Below are positions 1 to 11,436 of a DNA stretch of 64,000 bases, one piece after another. The stretch lies in contig QCXZ01000138.1 of NCBI GenBank assembly GCA_025024175.1, positions 48,269,092 to 48,333,091 on the forward strand, given 5' to 3'. The stretch is from Rhyzopertha dominica (Eukaryota; Arthropoda; Insecta; Coleoptera; Bostrichidae). Within the stretch, counting starts at the first letter, position 1, and each line of letters starts with the position of its first letter. The notes beneath the pieces are model-generated. The model did no database searches, was not told the origin of the DNA, and saw only the letters and a program-made list of their open reading frames with translations. The position numbers were made by a program, and so were the translations under genes.

Positions 1-191
1 CCCTAATCGATTCTCTAAATAGCAGTATTCATGGGTCTGCAACTTATGTGAAATCTGACTTAACCACCTTCCGGTCAGTAAATAAAAAAATTGTAAATGG
101 TGTTGAAATGATCATAACTAAAGTAGGAGGCCTCACTATTTACAACATTTATAAGTCTCCGAATACTGTCTGGCCTTAACCACGAACATCC

Positions 192-602
192 TTGTGTATA
201 TTGGTGACTTCAATAGCCATAATAATTTATGGGGCTACACGCTACAGTGATAACGGCAAAAGCGGACTTGCTCTGATGGACTGGATAGGAGAGCACAACC
301 TGCATCTTGTTTATACTGAAAAAGGTAACAAGAGCTTGCGCTCGGCAAGATGGAGACGTGACTACAATTCAAACCCCTGCATCATCTCCTGTGATGATAA
401 TTTAATATCTATTCGTATGATATGGCAAATTTCGAATGACTTCACACAATGGAGCTTTCTAAAAGCAAACTGGTTAGGATTTATTACTCAAGTTGACATG
501 AATCTTCGATGGGTTCCAGCAATTCCTGAAAACTACGAGAGATTTGTTGATGTATTAAAGGCTGCTGCAAAGAGAACAATTCCAAGAAGTTTTAAAAAAT
601 GA
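192..602 (+). pseudogene. Endonuclease-domain fragment of the non-LTR element
   Basis: This is an open stretch of 136 codons inside the degenerate element. Its beginning is not a true start, because homologous endonuclease sequence lies upstream in another frame (about 30-180, including a ...KVGGLTIYNIYKSPN... segment). The GDFNSHN motif, which in this nuclease family carries catalytic Asp and Asn, is reached only by crossing a frameshift near 190-225. The segment YSDNGKSGLALMDWIGEHNL and the following RSARWRRDY match the usual middle and end of the domain. It ends at a TGA at 600-602. The domain identity is clear from order and motifs; activity is excluded by the breaks. Confidence 0.75.
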
Positions 603-964
603 TACGTTTCTTGTTGGACTAAAGAAACTGATGAGTTGTATAGACAATATCAAGCTCATCCCAGTTATGAATAGGCTGACAGGATTCTGTGGAATTCTCT
701 AATGCAGAGCATGAACTTGACCCACTCCAGTCGCAGTAGTTGGAACCTACTGAAAAAACTAAAACTAACCGTTAATGAAACACATAAACAAACATCACTG
801 GTGAATATCTTCAATTAAGAAAAAGATGCGAACTTTCAGTAGACACAATTATTCTCATTGGAAGAGCTTCGGCAAGCTATTTATGCTCTCAAAGCTTGCA
901 AAGCTGCTGGTTTTGATGGTATTTAATCAAAATTCTTGAAAAGCTTGGGGTCGAATGGTTTAAA

Positions 965-1204
965 ATGGCTCTTATTGGTCTAAATAACATTTTAGATACA
1001 TGCACTCTTCCAAGTTTGTTTCAGAAAACAAAAGCTATTGCTATCTTAAAGCCTGAGAAACCGTCAAGTGAAGCCCTTCTAAGTATCTGCTACAAGCTAT
1101 TGGAGAAATTACTCTACCAGAGAATAGGACCTATTATTAAAGACTACTTCCGAAAGAACAAGCAGGTTTTAGGAAGAACAGTAGTTGCTGTGACCAAGTC
1201 TTGA
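965..1204 (+). pseudogene. Reverse transcriptase N-terminal fragment
   Basis: The 79-codon stretch reads LNNILDTCTLPSLFQKTKAI, then AILKPEKPSSEALLSICYKLLEKLLYQRI. This corresponds to the RT region where non-LTR elements carry the I-LKPGK and YRPISLL...KLLEK-L-RI motifs. It sits between the endonuclease part and the palm motifs (1409-1503) in the expected order. The YRPISL motif is eroded to SICYKLL, and the reading frame is lost at 1202. It is a dead fragment of the same element. Confidence 0.75.
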
Positions 1205-1735
1205 CTCTAACAATATATGCTGAAGTTGGTTTCTAGAAACAATTGGAAACTGGAGTAGTGTTTATAGACTTATCGGCGGTCTAAAGATGAACTACTTAAT
1301 ACTCCGAAATGTGGAAAGACTGTGAAGCTCATCGAACGAATGCTGTCCCAACGTCAATTCAGAGTGTTTCTGGTAGAGAAAAGTAGCAAATTCACGATTT
1401 TGAATAATGGTCTTTCACAAGGATCGGTTCTGTCGCCTATTTTTTTCAACCTTCCAGTGACCTTCCAGTAACTCAATCGAGAAAATTTGCGTATGCAGAC
1501 GACATGGCATTGGCTTCGAACAAAACCTTTCGAGAGACATCGATATTATGAATTGCTATTTCAAAGCCTGGTGCCTGTGCCCTAATCCATTGAAGACAGA
1601 AGTAACTTGTTTTCATCTCAACAATCATCAAGAAACAAAACAACTTCAAGTTTTGTCGAATAACATAACTTTTCGCTAAAATACCTTGGAGTAACCCTAG
1701 ATAAGTCTGTAACGTATGTGTTCACAATCAGATAT

Positions 1736-2799
1736 TTCAGTCTTGACTTTTTGAGAACTTCTCTTTGAATAACTGGATTTTTAGTTTGTAATGCTGTAAG
1801 TTTTCCTTCTAACATAGTAAGTCTCACAGGTATATGATGAAACCTGGTAACTGTCACAACCGTGTTTTATTTCTTCGGTATCCGTTTTTATATTTATGAT
1901 ACTCTTTATTTTGTTAACTTTTTCCTTTAGTCTTATATTTTCCCTGGGGGAATTTAGATTTGTGCATCTAGTTTCCCATGATGAGCTATCTAATTCTGGA
2001 CTAAAGTGCGTTGCGATGTACTTTTCCTACGTTAGTTTACGATGCACCATAATTTTAAAATAAAAGAGAGGATGTTTAATGTTACCAGCAATATTCGTAT
2101 GCCGTCAGAGATAAAGCCGTTTGGAAAATAATGAGCAGGTGGGACATTGTATACAGTTTCCCACCATCAATATACATTTCTAGCAGGCCGTGTCTAAAAC
2201 ACGAGTAATAAGCAACAACTACGCTTTGTTTGCCTCAAGATGGAATGATGCCTCACTGCTGCATAATTCTCTTTTATAAATACATTTTAGTTTGATATTT
2301 CTGAAATTTGCCCTTGTTTTAAAGCTTCCCTCACCAGGATTCGATGTTCTGTGTGTGATCTGTTACTGAGAGCAAAAGTAAAAGTAAAAATGTATCAAGC
2401 AGCATGTTTTCATTTTTTCATTCATCATTTCATGCGAAGTTTACGTGAAAGATTATAATTATGTGTAATAAAAGCTTGGTCTATTGAAAGTCTAAATTTA
2501 CTGAAACCATAAAAAGTACATTACAGTTTGTTATATCAAAGAAACCATTTGCAATATTCATCTCGTTGTTGATGGTAAAAATTAGCTGATCCCAAAAACC
2601 ACGAAATAATATCCTGCGAACAGAGAACAGAAACGAATCGACTATTTGCGGCGGAGACAAAAACGATAATTTTTATTTTCTTGGACACCTGTAACCTCCC
2701 TCTTCAATTAACCCTCTTACGCGACTGTCTGCCGAAGCGTGTAAAAAATCGCGCCACAAGTTTTATCCCATCTAACTTTGACTGTCAACTCGAAGAGCA
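1736..2799. other. No gene seen
   Basis: AT-rich sequence with short chance ORFs only. No splice-bounded coding block, tRNA or element terminus was recognised. It lies between the non-LTR relic and the E-box hairpin. Confidence 0.5.
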
Positions 2800-2864
2800 T
2801 CCCACGTGCCCTTTGCGGCAACAGCGACCCACGCGAAAGGCCGCCTGTCGAAGGGCACGTGGGA
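2800..2864. repeat. Inverted repeat with two E-box cores (CACGTG)
   Basis: A perfect 14-nt inverted repeat (2800-2813 and 2851-2864, arm TCCCACGTGCCCTT) with a 37-nt GC-rich spacer. Each arm contains the palindromic E-box CACGTG (2803-2808 and 2855-2860). The 66-codon ORF that spans it (2681-2881) has no recognisable protein features. The arrangement could be a paired bHLH site, a small hairpin RNA or a decayed transposon end. The repeat is a direct observation; any function is inference. Confidence 0.6.
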
Positions 2865-4089
2865 GCAAACAGCAGCAGTAAATACCCGAGAATTATCTCA
2901 AATGCAACGCTAGAGCCGGAAGATTTCAGATTAAATGAAATTGAATTAATAATTCAACGTAGCAAATAGACAGGAGAAATGCAATATGAAACTAAAAATT
3001 GGCGTTTAAAAATAGATTTTAAGTGTTTACGTGCTTTTCTGCGTCTGGGATCTGTTGCACGTGGATGCATTAATGCTGAATAACAAAGAAATAGTAGTAG
3101 AGAAGAGAAACCACTCCTGATTTGTAAAGCAACTGTATATTCACACCTTAGGTGGGCAATTTCTCACAAATGTATACAAAATATATAGTGCGTTGTTGTG
3201 CTAAAGTTTTAAAATCAGCCTACGTGCTGTGTCAATAATGACGACTAATTTATGCTTTTCATTCATTTGTTCAACAGATATATCAAAATTAATTTATTTA
3301 CACTACTAAATTACTTATACCACGAATGAGTCAGTGAAACTTATTGACTTAGGTCATATACTTAATTGATATATATTATTTAAGCATATGAAGCTACTTT
3401 CATACATTTGAAATTTTTGTTTAAAAATTTTAAACGAAAATGTTATAATTAATAGTTGAGGTTACTATTCGCTTGCTTTCATCTAAACAGGAAATGTCTG
3501 TGTGCATTTAAGATTATGCTCTCTTAGTTATCCATTTTTTATCAAACGTAGTGAAGCATTAAGATAATATAAATAGAGGTAGTTTCTCGATTTCTTACTA
3601 GAAAAGCCTTAAAACATTACAACAGATGTAACAGATCGCATTGGTATTTGCGCACGTACCGAAGACAGAGCTCATGGGGCTTTTATTTCAGTGTACATAC
3701 GTGCTAACTTAGCTAATTATTGAGTATTTGTCTAGCACCTCCTTTTTATTCTATGTAGGTTCAAAATAAAAAATTAGTTAGTTAACTATTAACTAATAAA
3801 GTGTAGTTAAGAGAATTCATATCTCGCAGCTATTGGTTGACATAACTGGTGCGAATTTGGTTACAATGAATGCTGCTTCAGAATTAAGAAAACACGTTTT
3901 CTTGTATATGAAAGAAGATATCGGACATGATATCTCTTTTCGTGTACAAGTAACTTTAAAGTCAGAGATTGAGGAACCTGTTTTTATTAACTTATTAACG
4001 TCACTGCCGAAATAATCCGTATCTTTTGTTTGTCAACGTTATCTGTCAGTCTCAATTATTAAGCTTTTTAACGTAAATTTTGTGTTAGT
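2865..4089. other. No gene seen
   Basis: AT-rich, low-complexity-like DNA without long ORFs or recognised repeats. The 60-codon ORF at 3833-4015 has no recognisable motif. In the receptor gene model this is intron or DNA downstream of the TM6 exon. Confidence 0.45.
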
Positions 4090-4620
4090 AGGACAGTTAT
4101 ACTAATGATGAAAGATGTGCAGGGTATTGGCATTTATACGTTAACCGTCTACAATAGCTAAATTTTTTATTTGAAATCCTAAAACAGTGGGATAAATGGG
4201 AAGGTTCTTGATTTTTCGAGGAGAATGTAATGGTGTTTACAAAAAACAATTGAACATCATCTGTCAAAGATATACAAAAAACGAAAACAAAATAGTACTA
4301 AGGTCATTTGTTTTTGAGATATTTCAGGTAATTACAAAAAACAAGCAATTGAACAGCATCTGTCAAAGATATTGACTACAAGTTTGTTACTTTAAATAGA
4401 ACGACCCCACCACATCAAATTAAATAAAAAAGTGTTAGGATGTCAACACCCTATAGTCATTTGTTTTCGAGATATTTCAGGTAATATGATTTGTGTTCAC
4501 AAAACAGTCTACAATAGCTAACTTTTGTATTTGACATTGTAGAATAGTGGTTTAAATGGGAAAGTTGCATGATTTTTTCGAGAAGAAGTTAATGGTGTTT
4601 ACAATACTAATCATTAGCTG
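4090..4620 (+). repeat. Two tandem units of a dispersed non-coding repeat family
   Basis: The phrase GTCTACAATAGCTAA occurs near 4147 and again near 4506. Both times it is followed by a T-rich stretch, a ...AATAGTGG/ACAGTGGG... segment, AAATGGGAA, TTTTTCGAG(A/G)AGAA and AATGGTGTTTACAA. The unit spacing is about 359 bp. Internal phrases (AACAATTGAACA, CATCTGTCAAAGATAT, TCATTTGTTTTTGAGATATTTCAGG) are also repeated. The same family, in both orientations, builds the fold-back element at 40352-41545. No coding capacity is seen. It is probably part of a non-autonomous DNA element or satellite-like dispersed repeat. Confidence 0.75.
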
Positions 4621-4954
4621 ACTACAATTAGAAAATCACTAATCTTTTGGCTTTCTGAACTCGGATGATAAATTGAAGACCTTGTTGTTGCCCTCAAACC
4701 GGATTTGATACTTCGTAAGAACTCTTGTATGTTTTATTTAATATTCTAATAGTTCGAATTTATGTTTACTTGAGGTTTACAAACATTCGCAATTCTTTTT
4801 ATCACTTGTGTGAGGTGTCTTCTGATCTTTTCTGGAGAATTCCTCTATCCGTAGGTAAAATCCAATTAACTGAGCAACTATATTTTAATTCTTTCTGTAA
4901 TAAATGCCGTAATTTAGGGAGACAAACTGTCGCTTGAGAATGTTTTCAACTCAC

Positions 4955-5173
4955 CACAGGAAAAATGGCAGCCAGCACGCCAAGAACGCGGATACTATAA
5001 TGCCGAGCGTCCTGGCTGCCTTCCTTTCCCTCTTCATCTTGCTGCTGGTTCCGGGATCCGTCTTCTCGGCGGCAGCCAAGTCGCCGTCGACAGAGTGCCT
5101 CAGGGAAGTGAGGTTCGCAGAAATTCCGTTAATTTGCAGGTGCTTGTTCAGCAGGGCCGCCGCCACTTTACTC
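4955..5173 (-). CDS. Beta-adrenergic-like octopamine receptor, internal exon (ICL3 end and TM6)
   Basis: The exon encodes about 73 residues of a biogenic-amine GPCR. It begins after an acceptor (minus strand ...TTTTCTCTGCGTTTCAG, AG at 5175-5174) with one base completing a codon, reads [17 protein letters not shown] through a charged loop, then [14 protein letters not shown] and the TM6 core CWLPFFLW. It ends two bases into the W codon at a GTGAGT donor (4954-4949). Both introns are phase 2 and the exon is 219 nt, a multiple of three, so the boundaries are self-consistent. KAARTLGI followed by FxxCWLPFF is the G-protein-coupling end of loop 3 and the TM6 switch of aminergic receptors. The [13 protein letters not shown](V/M)[13 protein letters not shown] pattern is typical of insect Oct-beta (cAMP-raising) octopamine receptors, probably the beta-2 type; a dopamine D1-like receptor is less likely. 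TM1-5 and TM7 exons were not found here. Codon GC is far above the surroundings. Confidence 0.88.
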
Positions 5174-6380
5174 CTGAAACGCAGAGAAAATGTTAAGAGC
5201 GGTGTCTTGGCCCGGAGCTGTTTGCCGGTTGGAAATTGTCGGGAAAATGGGTTTTGAGGACGTTTTGTGGTAAATCAGGTTTTGGTGACGATCTAATTAT
5301 ATCCTGTGAATCTTTATTATTTGCTATAATTTTTACTTTGAGTTTTTATGTTTAGATCTTCTTTAGAATAGAATCTCATACAGCTTTTTTTTTGAGCTTC
5401 CAAATAATTACTTCTACTGTGGTTGCTTTTATAAATTTAAATAATTGTTTTATTGCAAAACTATGGTTTACACAATGATTAAGAGGGAAAAACTGTGTGA
5501 CCACAGTTGTTATACTTATTTTATAGCATCCTTCAGTGCTTTTGTACCTAATTATTTTATCATAGTCGTATTAAAAAATATATTAATATTCGTTGACATG
5601 GACGAATAGCTGTTCTTGCATGATAAAAAATTGAATATGATAACGTTAGTTAGTTTTTACCACTTTATGTTTTTGATTATGACTACAATGCAGTGTTTCT
5701 CTTCTATATTATTATAATGCTTGCGTCTTACATTAAATATGGCAGGTTTTTCCCAAAAAGCTGCACTGTGTTATTCAACTGATCGACATTTTCGAGCAAT
5801 AACTAAAATCGTTATTGGTGGAGTTGCTTTCTCAATTAAATGGTTGTATCAGTGTACGAGTATAAGGTACACACATATAAATCATTTTTATGTTGATTTA
5901 GTCCGATTTTAAGCCCTAGTTTTTATAGTAGATATAATGTCACATGTATATGTCAGACTCACTCACAGTCGTAAACCAAATAGTTTCTGTAACGGAACTT
6001 TACATTGTGCTTGAATAAAATTGAGTATAAGAATAGTTGTGTATTTATGTTGCAAGGTTGTTAGAAATCTAAAAATTAGTTCTTGATTTGATCTGTAAAT
6101 TTGATACCCTTTTCCATAACATACAAAGATTTTGTTTTTGAAATGAATTCTTCACATAGGCCTTTTTCTATTTTACAACTGCAACCTTCATCGAATTCAT
6201 CATCTGCTTATATCCATCCCAATTTGCAACAGTTGGCATAATTTTATATTTTTTAAGAGCAACATCCCTAGTATGCATCATATGTGAATGATTTTGGGAA
6301 TATATGAATTGGTTATATCAGTTAATTACTTCCACATCCAATGGATGGGATGTACTGTATTGCGAAAAAGCTGATAACTT
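5174..6380. other. Intron upstream of the receptor TM6 exon; no gene seen
   Basis: The DNA directly preceding the exon on the minus strand is AT-rich with long homopolymers and no coding block. The 63-codon ORF at 5721-5912 has no recognisable features. The intronic assignment follows from the acceptor at 5175-5174. Confidence 0.55.
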
Positions 6381-6389
6381 TTGTAAGAC

Positions 6390-6790
6390 TTAGCATATGA
6401 ACTTTTTTTTGGCATACATATAAACCCCATCTACCCAAAATGACCTATTATTTTTGGGGTAAGTAGGATATAGAGAAGGGGGTGACTACCGTTTTTGCAG
6501 AATTTTTTCGTTTTAGTATGTGATTAGTAGTATAATTGCTAATATTATTCGTCCTTATAAATTTTCCGTGCAGCAAACTGTTTAGAAGATATTAGCAAAA
6601 AAGGGTCATTTAAAAAAGAGTTTNTCGTAAATACCTCCGAAAGTTCTTAAAATATTCAAAAAGTAAAAATACCATCAGATAGGAAATAAAATTTCTCACA
6701 AAAAGTGTTCGAAAAAATATTTCCAAAATTTTGACATTTTCGAGAAAAAAATGCTCAAAACGTGATTACTAATCGTACAGTATAAGTAAT
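6390..6790. repeat. Possible degenerate repeat fragment
   Basis: This stretch holds A/T-homopolymer-interrupted sequence (for example TATTTTTGGGGTAAGTAGG, and repeated AAAATATT/TTTCGAAAAA phrases) reminiscent of decayed transposon non-coding ends. It contains one ambiguous base at 6624. No termini or target duplications could be defined. The call rests on texture alone. Confidence 0.25.
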
Positions 6791-6954
6791 AAAAGCGTAA
6801 ATGACATTTTGACAACTGGATGTGGAAGCATTGATTCAATTTGCAGCGGTTTTTTTAAATTGCATAATATAGTGTCCCACATCTCTATTCCCTGGACCAT
6901 CAACACGAATATTCGAGGCGCAATGGACGAGTAATAGAATTTTATTGCGGTCTC

Positions 6955-7460
6955 CGATGATTTAGCGGAAATAACCACCGCGGTGGCCGCCCCCTCGGCC
7001 ACGGGCGACCGAAAATCCATTGATTACGCGAAACAAAAGCCCGCGCGAACACTTCTCATCGCTCAATTAAGGTGGGACAGCGCATCCCCTCGTACGCGGA
7101 CGCAGATATCATCGTGGGCTTAATTAACAAAACACAGAGGCCGCATCTAGTGGAGTGGAGTGGCTCCTTGCTGACACGGCAAACAACCTGCATATACACT
7201 CTCGGTACTTCAATTACTCCTTTTCGCAGACGAGTGGGCGACGGGGACTTCTTTCCAGACGGAGACGGTGGAAACTTCGGTTTTATTACGGGGCCGTCTC
7301 CGAGGTGGGCACGAATAAAACGCTTTCGGCAAACATTGACAGTATTCTCCTTGAAACTTTTACCACTCGACTGTGATTGGATTTAAACTCGTCTTGTTGA
7401 ATTCTGCATTGAGCAGGTTCAACACCTTTTTGACGACGGTGAGGGCATTTGCTTTATAGA
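6955..7460. other. GC-enriched island, possible conserved regulatory DNA
   Basis: Base composition rises sharply over about 500 bp (CCACCGCGGTGGCCGCC near 6977; GC-rich to about 7350). ORFs here (83 and 104 codons on opposite strands) resemble no known family, and their frames conflict. A short minus-strand run at about 7380-7465 reads TVVKKVLNLLNAEFNKTSLN before a stop and could be a decayed coding fragment. Position about 2 kb upstream of the receptor exon would suit an intronic enhancer, but this is inference. Confidence 0.3.
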
Positions 7461-7749
7461 GACTTGGAGGTCCAACGTAAATTGAAACAATTGGCTGCAC
7501 TCGAAGTCCCTTCTTGTTCTACCTACATCTCGGTAGTCCGGGTCCTTTTCAGAAAAATTTTTGAGTCAAACGTACGATCATCATTTTCCTTTGCGTATAC
7601 AGTTTGCTTCCTTCCCTATCTTTGGTGAATTCACAAGTTGTTCTACTGCATCAAAACTCTTTAAACTAATTCTTTATATATTTTATTTTATTTTAAACCG
7701 GTAACAGATGACCAATCAACCACATAACAAGAGGGTATGTAGTTGTAGA

Positions 7750-8045
7750 AAAGTGTGACATTATACAGGGTGACACTAAAATAGAGGCCGCTACTTCTAG
7801 AGTGTGTTCTACACTTGATAATATGAAGAAAACTTTTGACATGTGCTGCCTGGCTACAGAGTTATAGCCACTTGAGGATGGACGGTAAATGACAGCTTTT
7901 ATTGCTAACTTGTTTACTTGTTCACCGATTTTCATAATTCCTTGGGAATGTTATTCCCAAATGATGGCTCATCGAACTGTTTAAATAGGTCTTTCATACC
8001 TCTCTCGAGAAGTGAGGTATTAAGGACCTAGGGTAGTTTGAGTCG
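7750..8045. repeat. Candidate transposon terminal fragment with small hairpin
   Basis: The phrase TATACAGGGTGACACTAAAA (about 7763-7782) is of the kind that ends many insect non-autonomous elements, compare TATACAGGATG at 40352. Near 7997-8022 is a small hairpin (ATACCTC...GAGGTAT around TCTCGAGAAG). No second terminus or target duplication was found, so borders are approximate. Confidence 0.35.
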
Positions 8046-8049
8046 AAAC

Positions 8050-10290
8050 TCAAATTCCGCTAGCGAGGGCTACCAGATAATTAAGATAACTAAAATAACT
8101 AAAAATTGATGTCCAATTTGCTCAAAGGTGAGGTAGTGTCAAAGTTTTTGCACAACAATACAAATTCGAATATTATACAAATTATTACATATCTGATTTT
8201 ATTTTGGTTCCAAATACTCCAAGGTTTAGTGAAATTCTTTTTCAAAACCCCCATTCATACTCGGATTTACTTATATTTGCAATTTTCATTGTAATTACAT
8301 GGTATCTCGATAACTGTTAATAACGTTGCGGTATGTACATTACTCCTTACTTTTTTGTTGTTAGTTAAACCGTACAATCGCCGCTTTTATAATGTCTTGT
8401 ATTTTAAAGCTGTAGCGAATTTTTAAATAACCTAATATTCCCTCAGTTCTCAATATCACGCTAAGGTATGTAGATAATTGTGACAGATATTGTTATCTTG
8501 CATCCAGAATTTTTAAAAGGGCCACAGTCGCATCGCTATGATCATATTTTTTCTAATTAAGCAAATATAAATTGTTAGCTTTATTTTCAATATATATGAA
8601 AAATAGTGTTTCGAAACAATAATTTTCATTATTTACATGGCATGCTTGACTACTGACGAAGGAACTGCATGCGCCCCTTTACGGGTCTCACTTATGCCAA
8701 TAGAAACATATTCTTTTTAATACATTTTTTAATTTAGATTATTTTCTTCACCTGTCAAATTTAAATTTTAGCAAATCACGTTCGTACTTACAGCTTAAAA
8801 TAACCAGTCAGACGCCGATAACAGTGACCATTACAAATCGAATATCAGAATTAAGTATATTAATAAGTACCTCAAATCAAGTACACTATTATGTTAAATA
8901 AATCAAAATGTGAGAGACAAAATGATCCAGTCGATTCGATAACGATTCTGATCAAGAGATCGACGATGTATTCTAAAATTTAATTCAGGACATAATTCTA
9001 ACAAATGCAAATCAATCTTAATGAACCAGCGACTATTTACATTGTTTCAAATTTTTTCGAGGGCAGTGCTCCAAAATTTAACTCGACCAAATTGACATTA
9101 ATAATTTTAGACAAAAGCAGTTATCAAATTATTAATGCTAGTTTAGTCTCCTCAAATTGACAGCACTCTTGAAAAATTGATGACAATGTAAATAGTCTAC
9201 TATTTATCAAGATCATCTTGTTATATTACTGTTGAGTATATTAACTGTTCCATAGCTTTCTTGGTGTAAAAATGAAATCTAATGATATCAATAAAACATG
9301 TAATAATAACAGGTCTTTTCGACCGTGGCAAAGCCAGCTATGGTTTTCATTAAAAATTGCACTAAAAATTTTTTTGAGTGTGTTACTGGAGCATATAGAA
9401 TTGCGAAAAGTATGGTATGGTAATAATAATGTAACTTTTAGAAATACTATACGGGCTGGGGTTACCTGGCTTTTATTACGCTGATCCTTGAGCCAAATAA
9501 ACTGACATACCGAAACACAATCATAATATTCAAAGCATACAAATATTTGATGCCGCTTAAAAAATTTACAGAATTTCCTATTTTCGGGGATAATCATCCA
9601 TATTCGATAGTGTAGTACAAGAAGACAATAATTATTTCACTTAGAAAAGGGTTATAAAGATAAGGTATACCTGCACTGTAGACAAGTAACTATTGTTTTC
9701 TTGTGTATGTGGATGTGGATTGATAATAATTCCACAGAACTCTTAGAACTGCTAAATGGCAAATGGAAACCATAGATGGCTTTCTAATTACGGTAATGCA
9801 TAGATTATTGGGCCTTACTTTCAATAATTACTAAAAAATAAAATAATACCAAAATTAGTAAAAATAAACTTAACAATGTGTACATTTTTAACCATATCAA
9901 AACCAATTATGATTTTCATTAAAAAGTTTGGGTCATATCTAAAAAATGTGACCTCCTAAAAAAATTCTGGATTCAAAGGGTTAGACACCGCCCATCATAC
10001 AGCTTGAAAGATTTAAGAATCTTCTTTGAACCTGTTCAGTATTAATTGTATGTTTAATGTAGTTCAGTGACTACACCACCATTCTTGTATCCGTTCATAA
10101 CAAGTAGAATTTGAAAGAGGAATAGTATATACATAATTAGTTTACCTTTACTTGTAGATTGGATTTTAAATTAGCCTCTAACATCACTAATGACCTCTAG
10201 GACATCTTAAGCTTATCCTAATATGACTGTCTCCAACATCTACTTTCACAAAATACACTATTGTTATGTAAATAAAATAGATCCAAGCTT
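8050..10290. other. No gene seen
   Basis: AT-rich DNA. Overlapping opposite-strand ORFs near 9241-9597 (118 and 70 codons) show no recognisable motifs and are probably chance. Nothing else could be assigned. Confidence 0.4.
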
Positions 10291-10379
10291 TTCCAAGCAT
10301 CCCTGCATTTACAAGTAATTACAAACGCCAGCGTTCCATGTTTCGAGTATCCTAATGAAGTTACAACTAAAAGCTTCAA

Positions 10380-10880
10380 ACATTTTTAATCCATTCCGCG
10401 GAATGCAGCTAACATGCTTCGGCCAACGAGTCAAATTTCATTACGCCGATGCGCGTCGCCCGTCCAAAAAAGTTTGACGTCGAAAAATTATACGGAAAAT
10501 TACATTTCCATTTGAGAGTTCTTTAATAAATAATGCCGCTCATCTCCTTAATCTGTAATACGATTTGGACGTGGGCGCCCATTAATCACTTTGTTCCCAT
10601 TCTAAAACGTAGGTGGGGCTAGGAGGGGGGGGGATGGTTTTTATGAAGCGGAAATAAGGTTCCCCGGGGCGGAGTTCCACGGGATTGAATGAAGCCTCTG
10701 AGCCAACGGTTTGATTTTTGGATCGTTAAACACTGTGGAAATTAGCGAAGTTTGGCAGGAGGCCTCGAGCGTTTTCGAATGGACCACCAAACACAGTCGA
10801 ATCAAATGAAGGGCGGTTTTGCGTGAGCGATTGATTTCGAACATGAAAGATGGAACTGTTTGGAGAACGATGTGCAAATG
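10380..10880. other. GC-enriched island, possible conserved regulatory DNA
   Basis: About 500 bp of elevated GC includes GACGTGGGCGCCCATTAATC near 10570 (a homeodomain-like ATTAATC core beside a GC palindrome) and a G-run near 10621-10633. A 78-codon minus ORF (10641-10877) crosses it without family features. The regulatory assignment is speculative. Confidence 0.3.
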
Positions 10881-11059
10881 TTTCGTTATGTATATATTAT
10901 TTTTCTCGGAGTTTCAAGTAGTGTACCTGCTTCATTTGTAGAACAGTGTTTTAGAAATTTTTTAGCTATTTTGTACGTTTCTTCTTCCATTAATGCTGTG
11001 GTTCATTCTATACCTGGGAGTTTTACTGACACCTGACCTGAAATGACACTAACGTATGT

Positions 11060-11400
11060 CCCAAAAGTTTTGTCACAAATTCCCTGTCGCTGACAACCGA
11101 AATGTGAGATTATGTGCTTTGGAAACAAAAGTTCCTTAGTGATCTGTCAACAAACTGACAGTATCAGTTTGCATATTGAAAGCGTCTATATGTCAGACAA
11201 ATTAGAAATCCGCAAAAGTATCTATAACTTAATTGGACAAATGCCCAAAGTGGAAATTGAGCGGCTCTTCCAACATCAAGATATATCCCGTAAAACGATT
11301 TATCGTTCAATCGCTGAATTTGGGCAAGGTATCTCATCTCTGAACTTGCCGAAAAGCGGTCAACCAAAAGTTCTTACTCCACGCAGGGAGCAGTAACTGG
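11060..11400 (+). pseudogene. Tc1/mariner-superfamily transposase N-terminal relic
   Basis: The open stretch from about 11190 reads MSDKLEIRKSIYNLIGQM, then a helix-turn-helix with ISRKTIYRSIAEF, then a KSGQPKVLTPRR basic hinge and a stop at 11394-11396. This layout (helix-turn-helix, IYR-I--F, G-G-P-KLTP) is the start of the paired-like DNA-binding domain of mariner-type transposases. It resembles the minus-strand relic at 36130-36956, which begins SLDLRKPVYQLLGQM. The catalytic DDE core is absent. A possible element end lies near 11055-11085 (TGTCCCAAAAGTTTTGTCAC). It is a 5' fragment of a dead element. Confidence 0.65.
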
Positions 11401-11436
11401 TAGCAAGAGCGAAGAACACCGTCGGAACATCTGGGG

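Larger units (their letters stand above)
1..1735 (+). mobile_element. Degenerate non-LTR retrotransposon (endonuclease + reverse transcriptase relic)
   Basis: The element is cut by the left window edge and broken by many stops and frameshifts. In order I see: apurinic-type endonuclease sequence (about 30-180, then 192-602), which includes a GDFNSHN motif around 204-225 and the RSARWRRDY stretch typical of these nucleases; the RT fingers region at 965-1204 (an open stretch of 79 codons); the RT palm motif GLSQGSVLSPIFFN at about 1409-1450; the catalytic YADD at 1492-1503; and downstream thumb-like CFHLNN and KYLGVTLD segments at 1608-1705. This order matches jockey/I-group non-LTR elements. 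No single frame is intact, so it cannot encode an active protein. No poly(A) or simple-repeat tail was found after 1735, so the 3' end is probably truncated. Assignment to RT is secure; the clade is inferred. Confidence 0.85.

Noticed and set aside
1618..1857. 79-codon minus ORF
   Set aside because: Antisense to the RT thumb region of the non-LTR relic.
4934..5257. 107-codon plus ORF over the receptor exon
   Set aside because: Antisense shadow of the octopamine-receptor exon; the minus strand has the motifs and splice sites.
7072..7386. 104-codon plus ORF and overlapping 73-codon ORF
   Set aside because: Conflicting frames, low-complexity GD-rich segment, no known domain.
7380..7465. Minus-strand peptide TVVKKVLNLLNAEFNKTSLN ending at a stop
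   Set aside because: Looks protein-like, but only about 40 codons, no clear splice acceptor, and no confident family; recorded only as a hint within the GC island.
9241..9597. 118-codon minus ORF with overlapping plus ORF
   Set aside because: No motif on either strand; AT-rich chance ORF.
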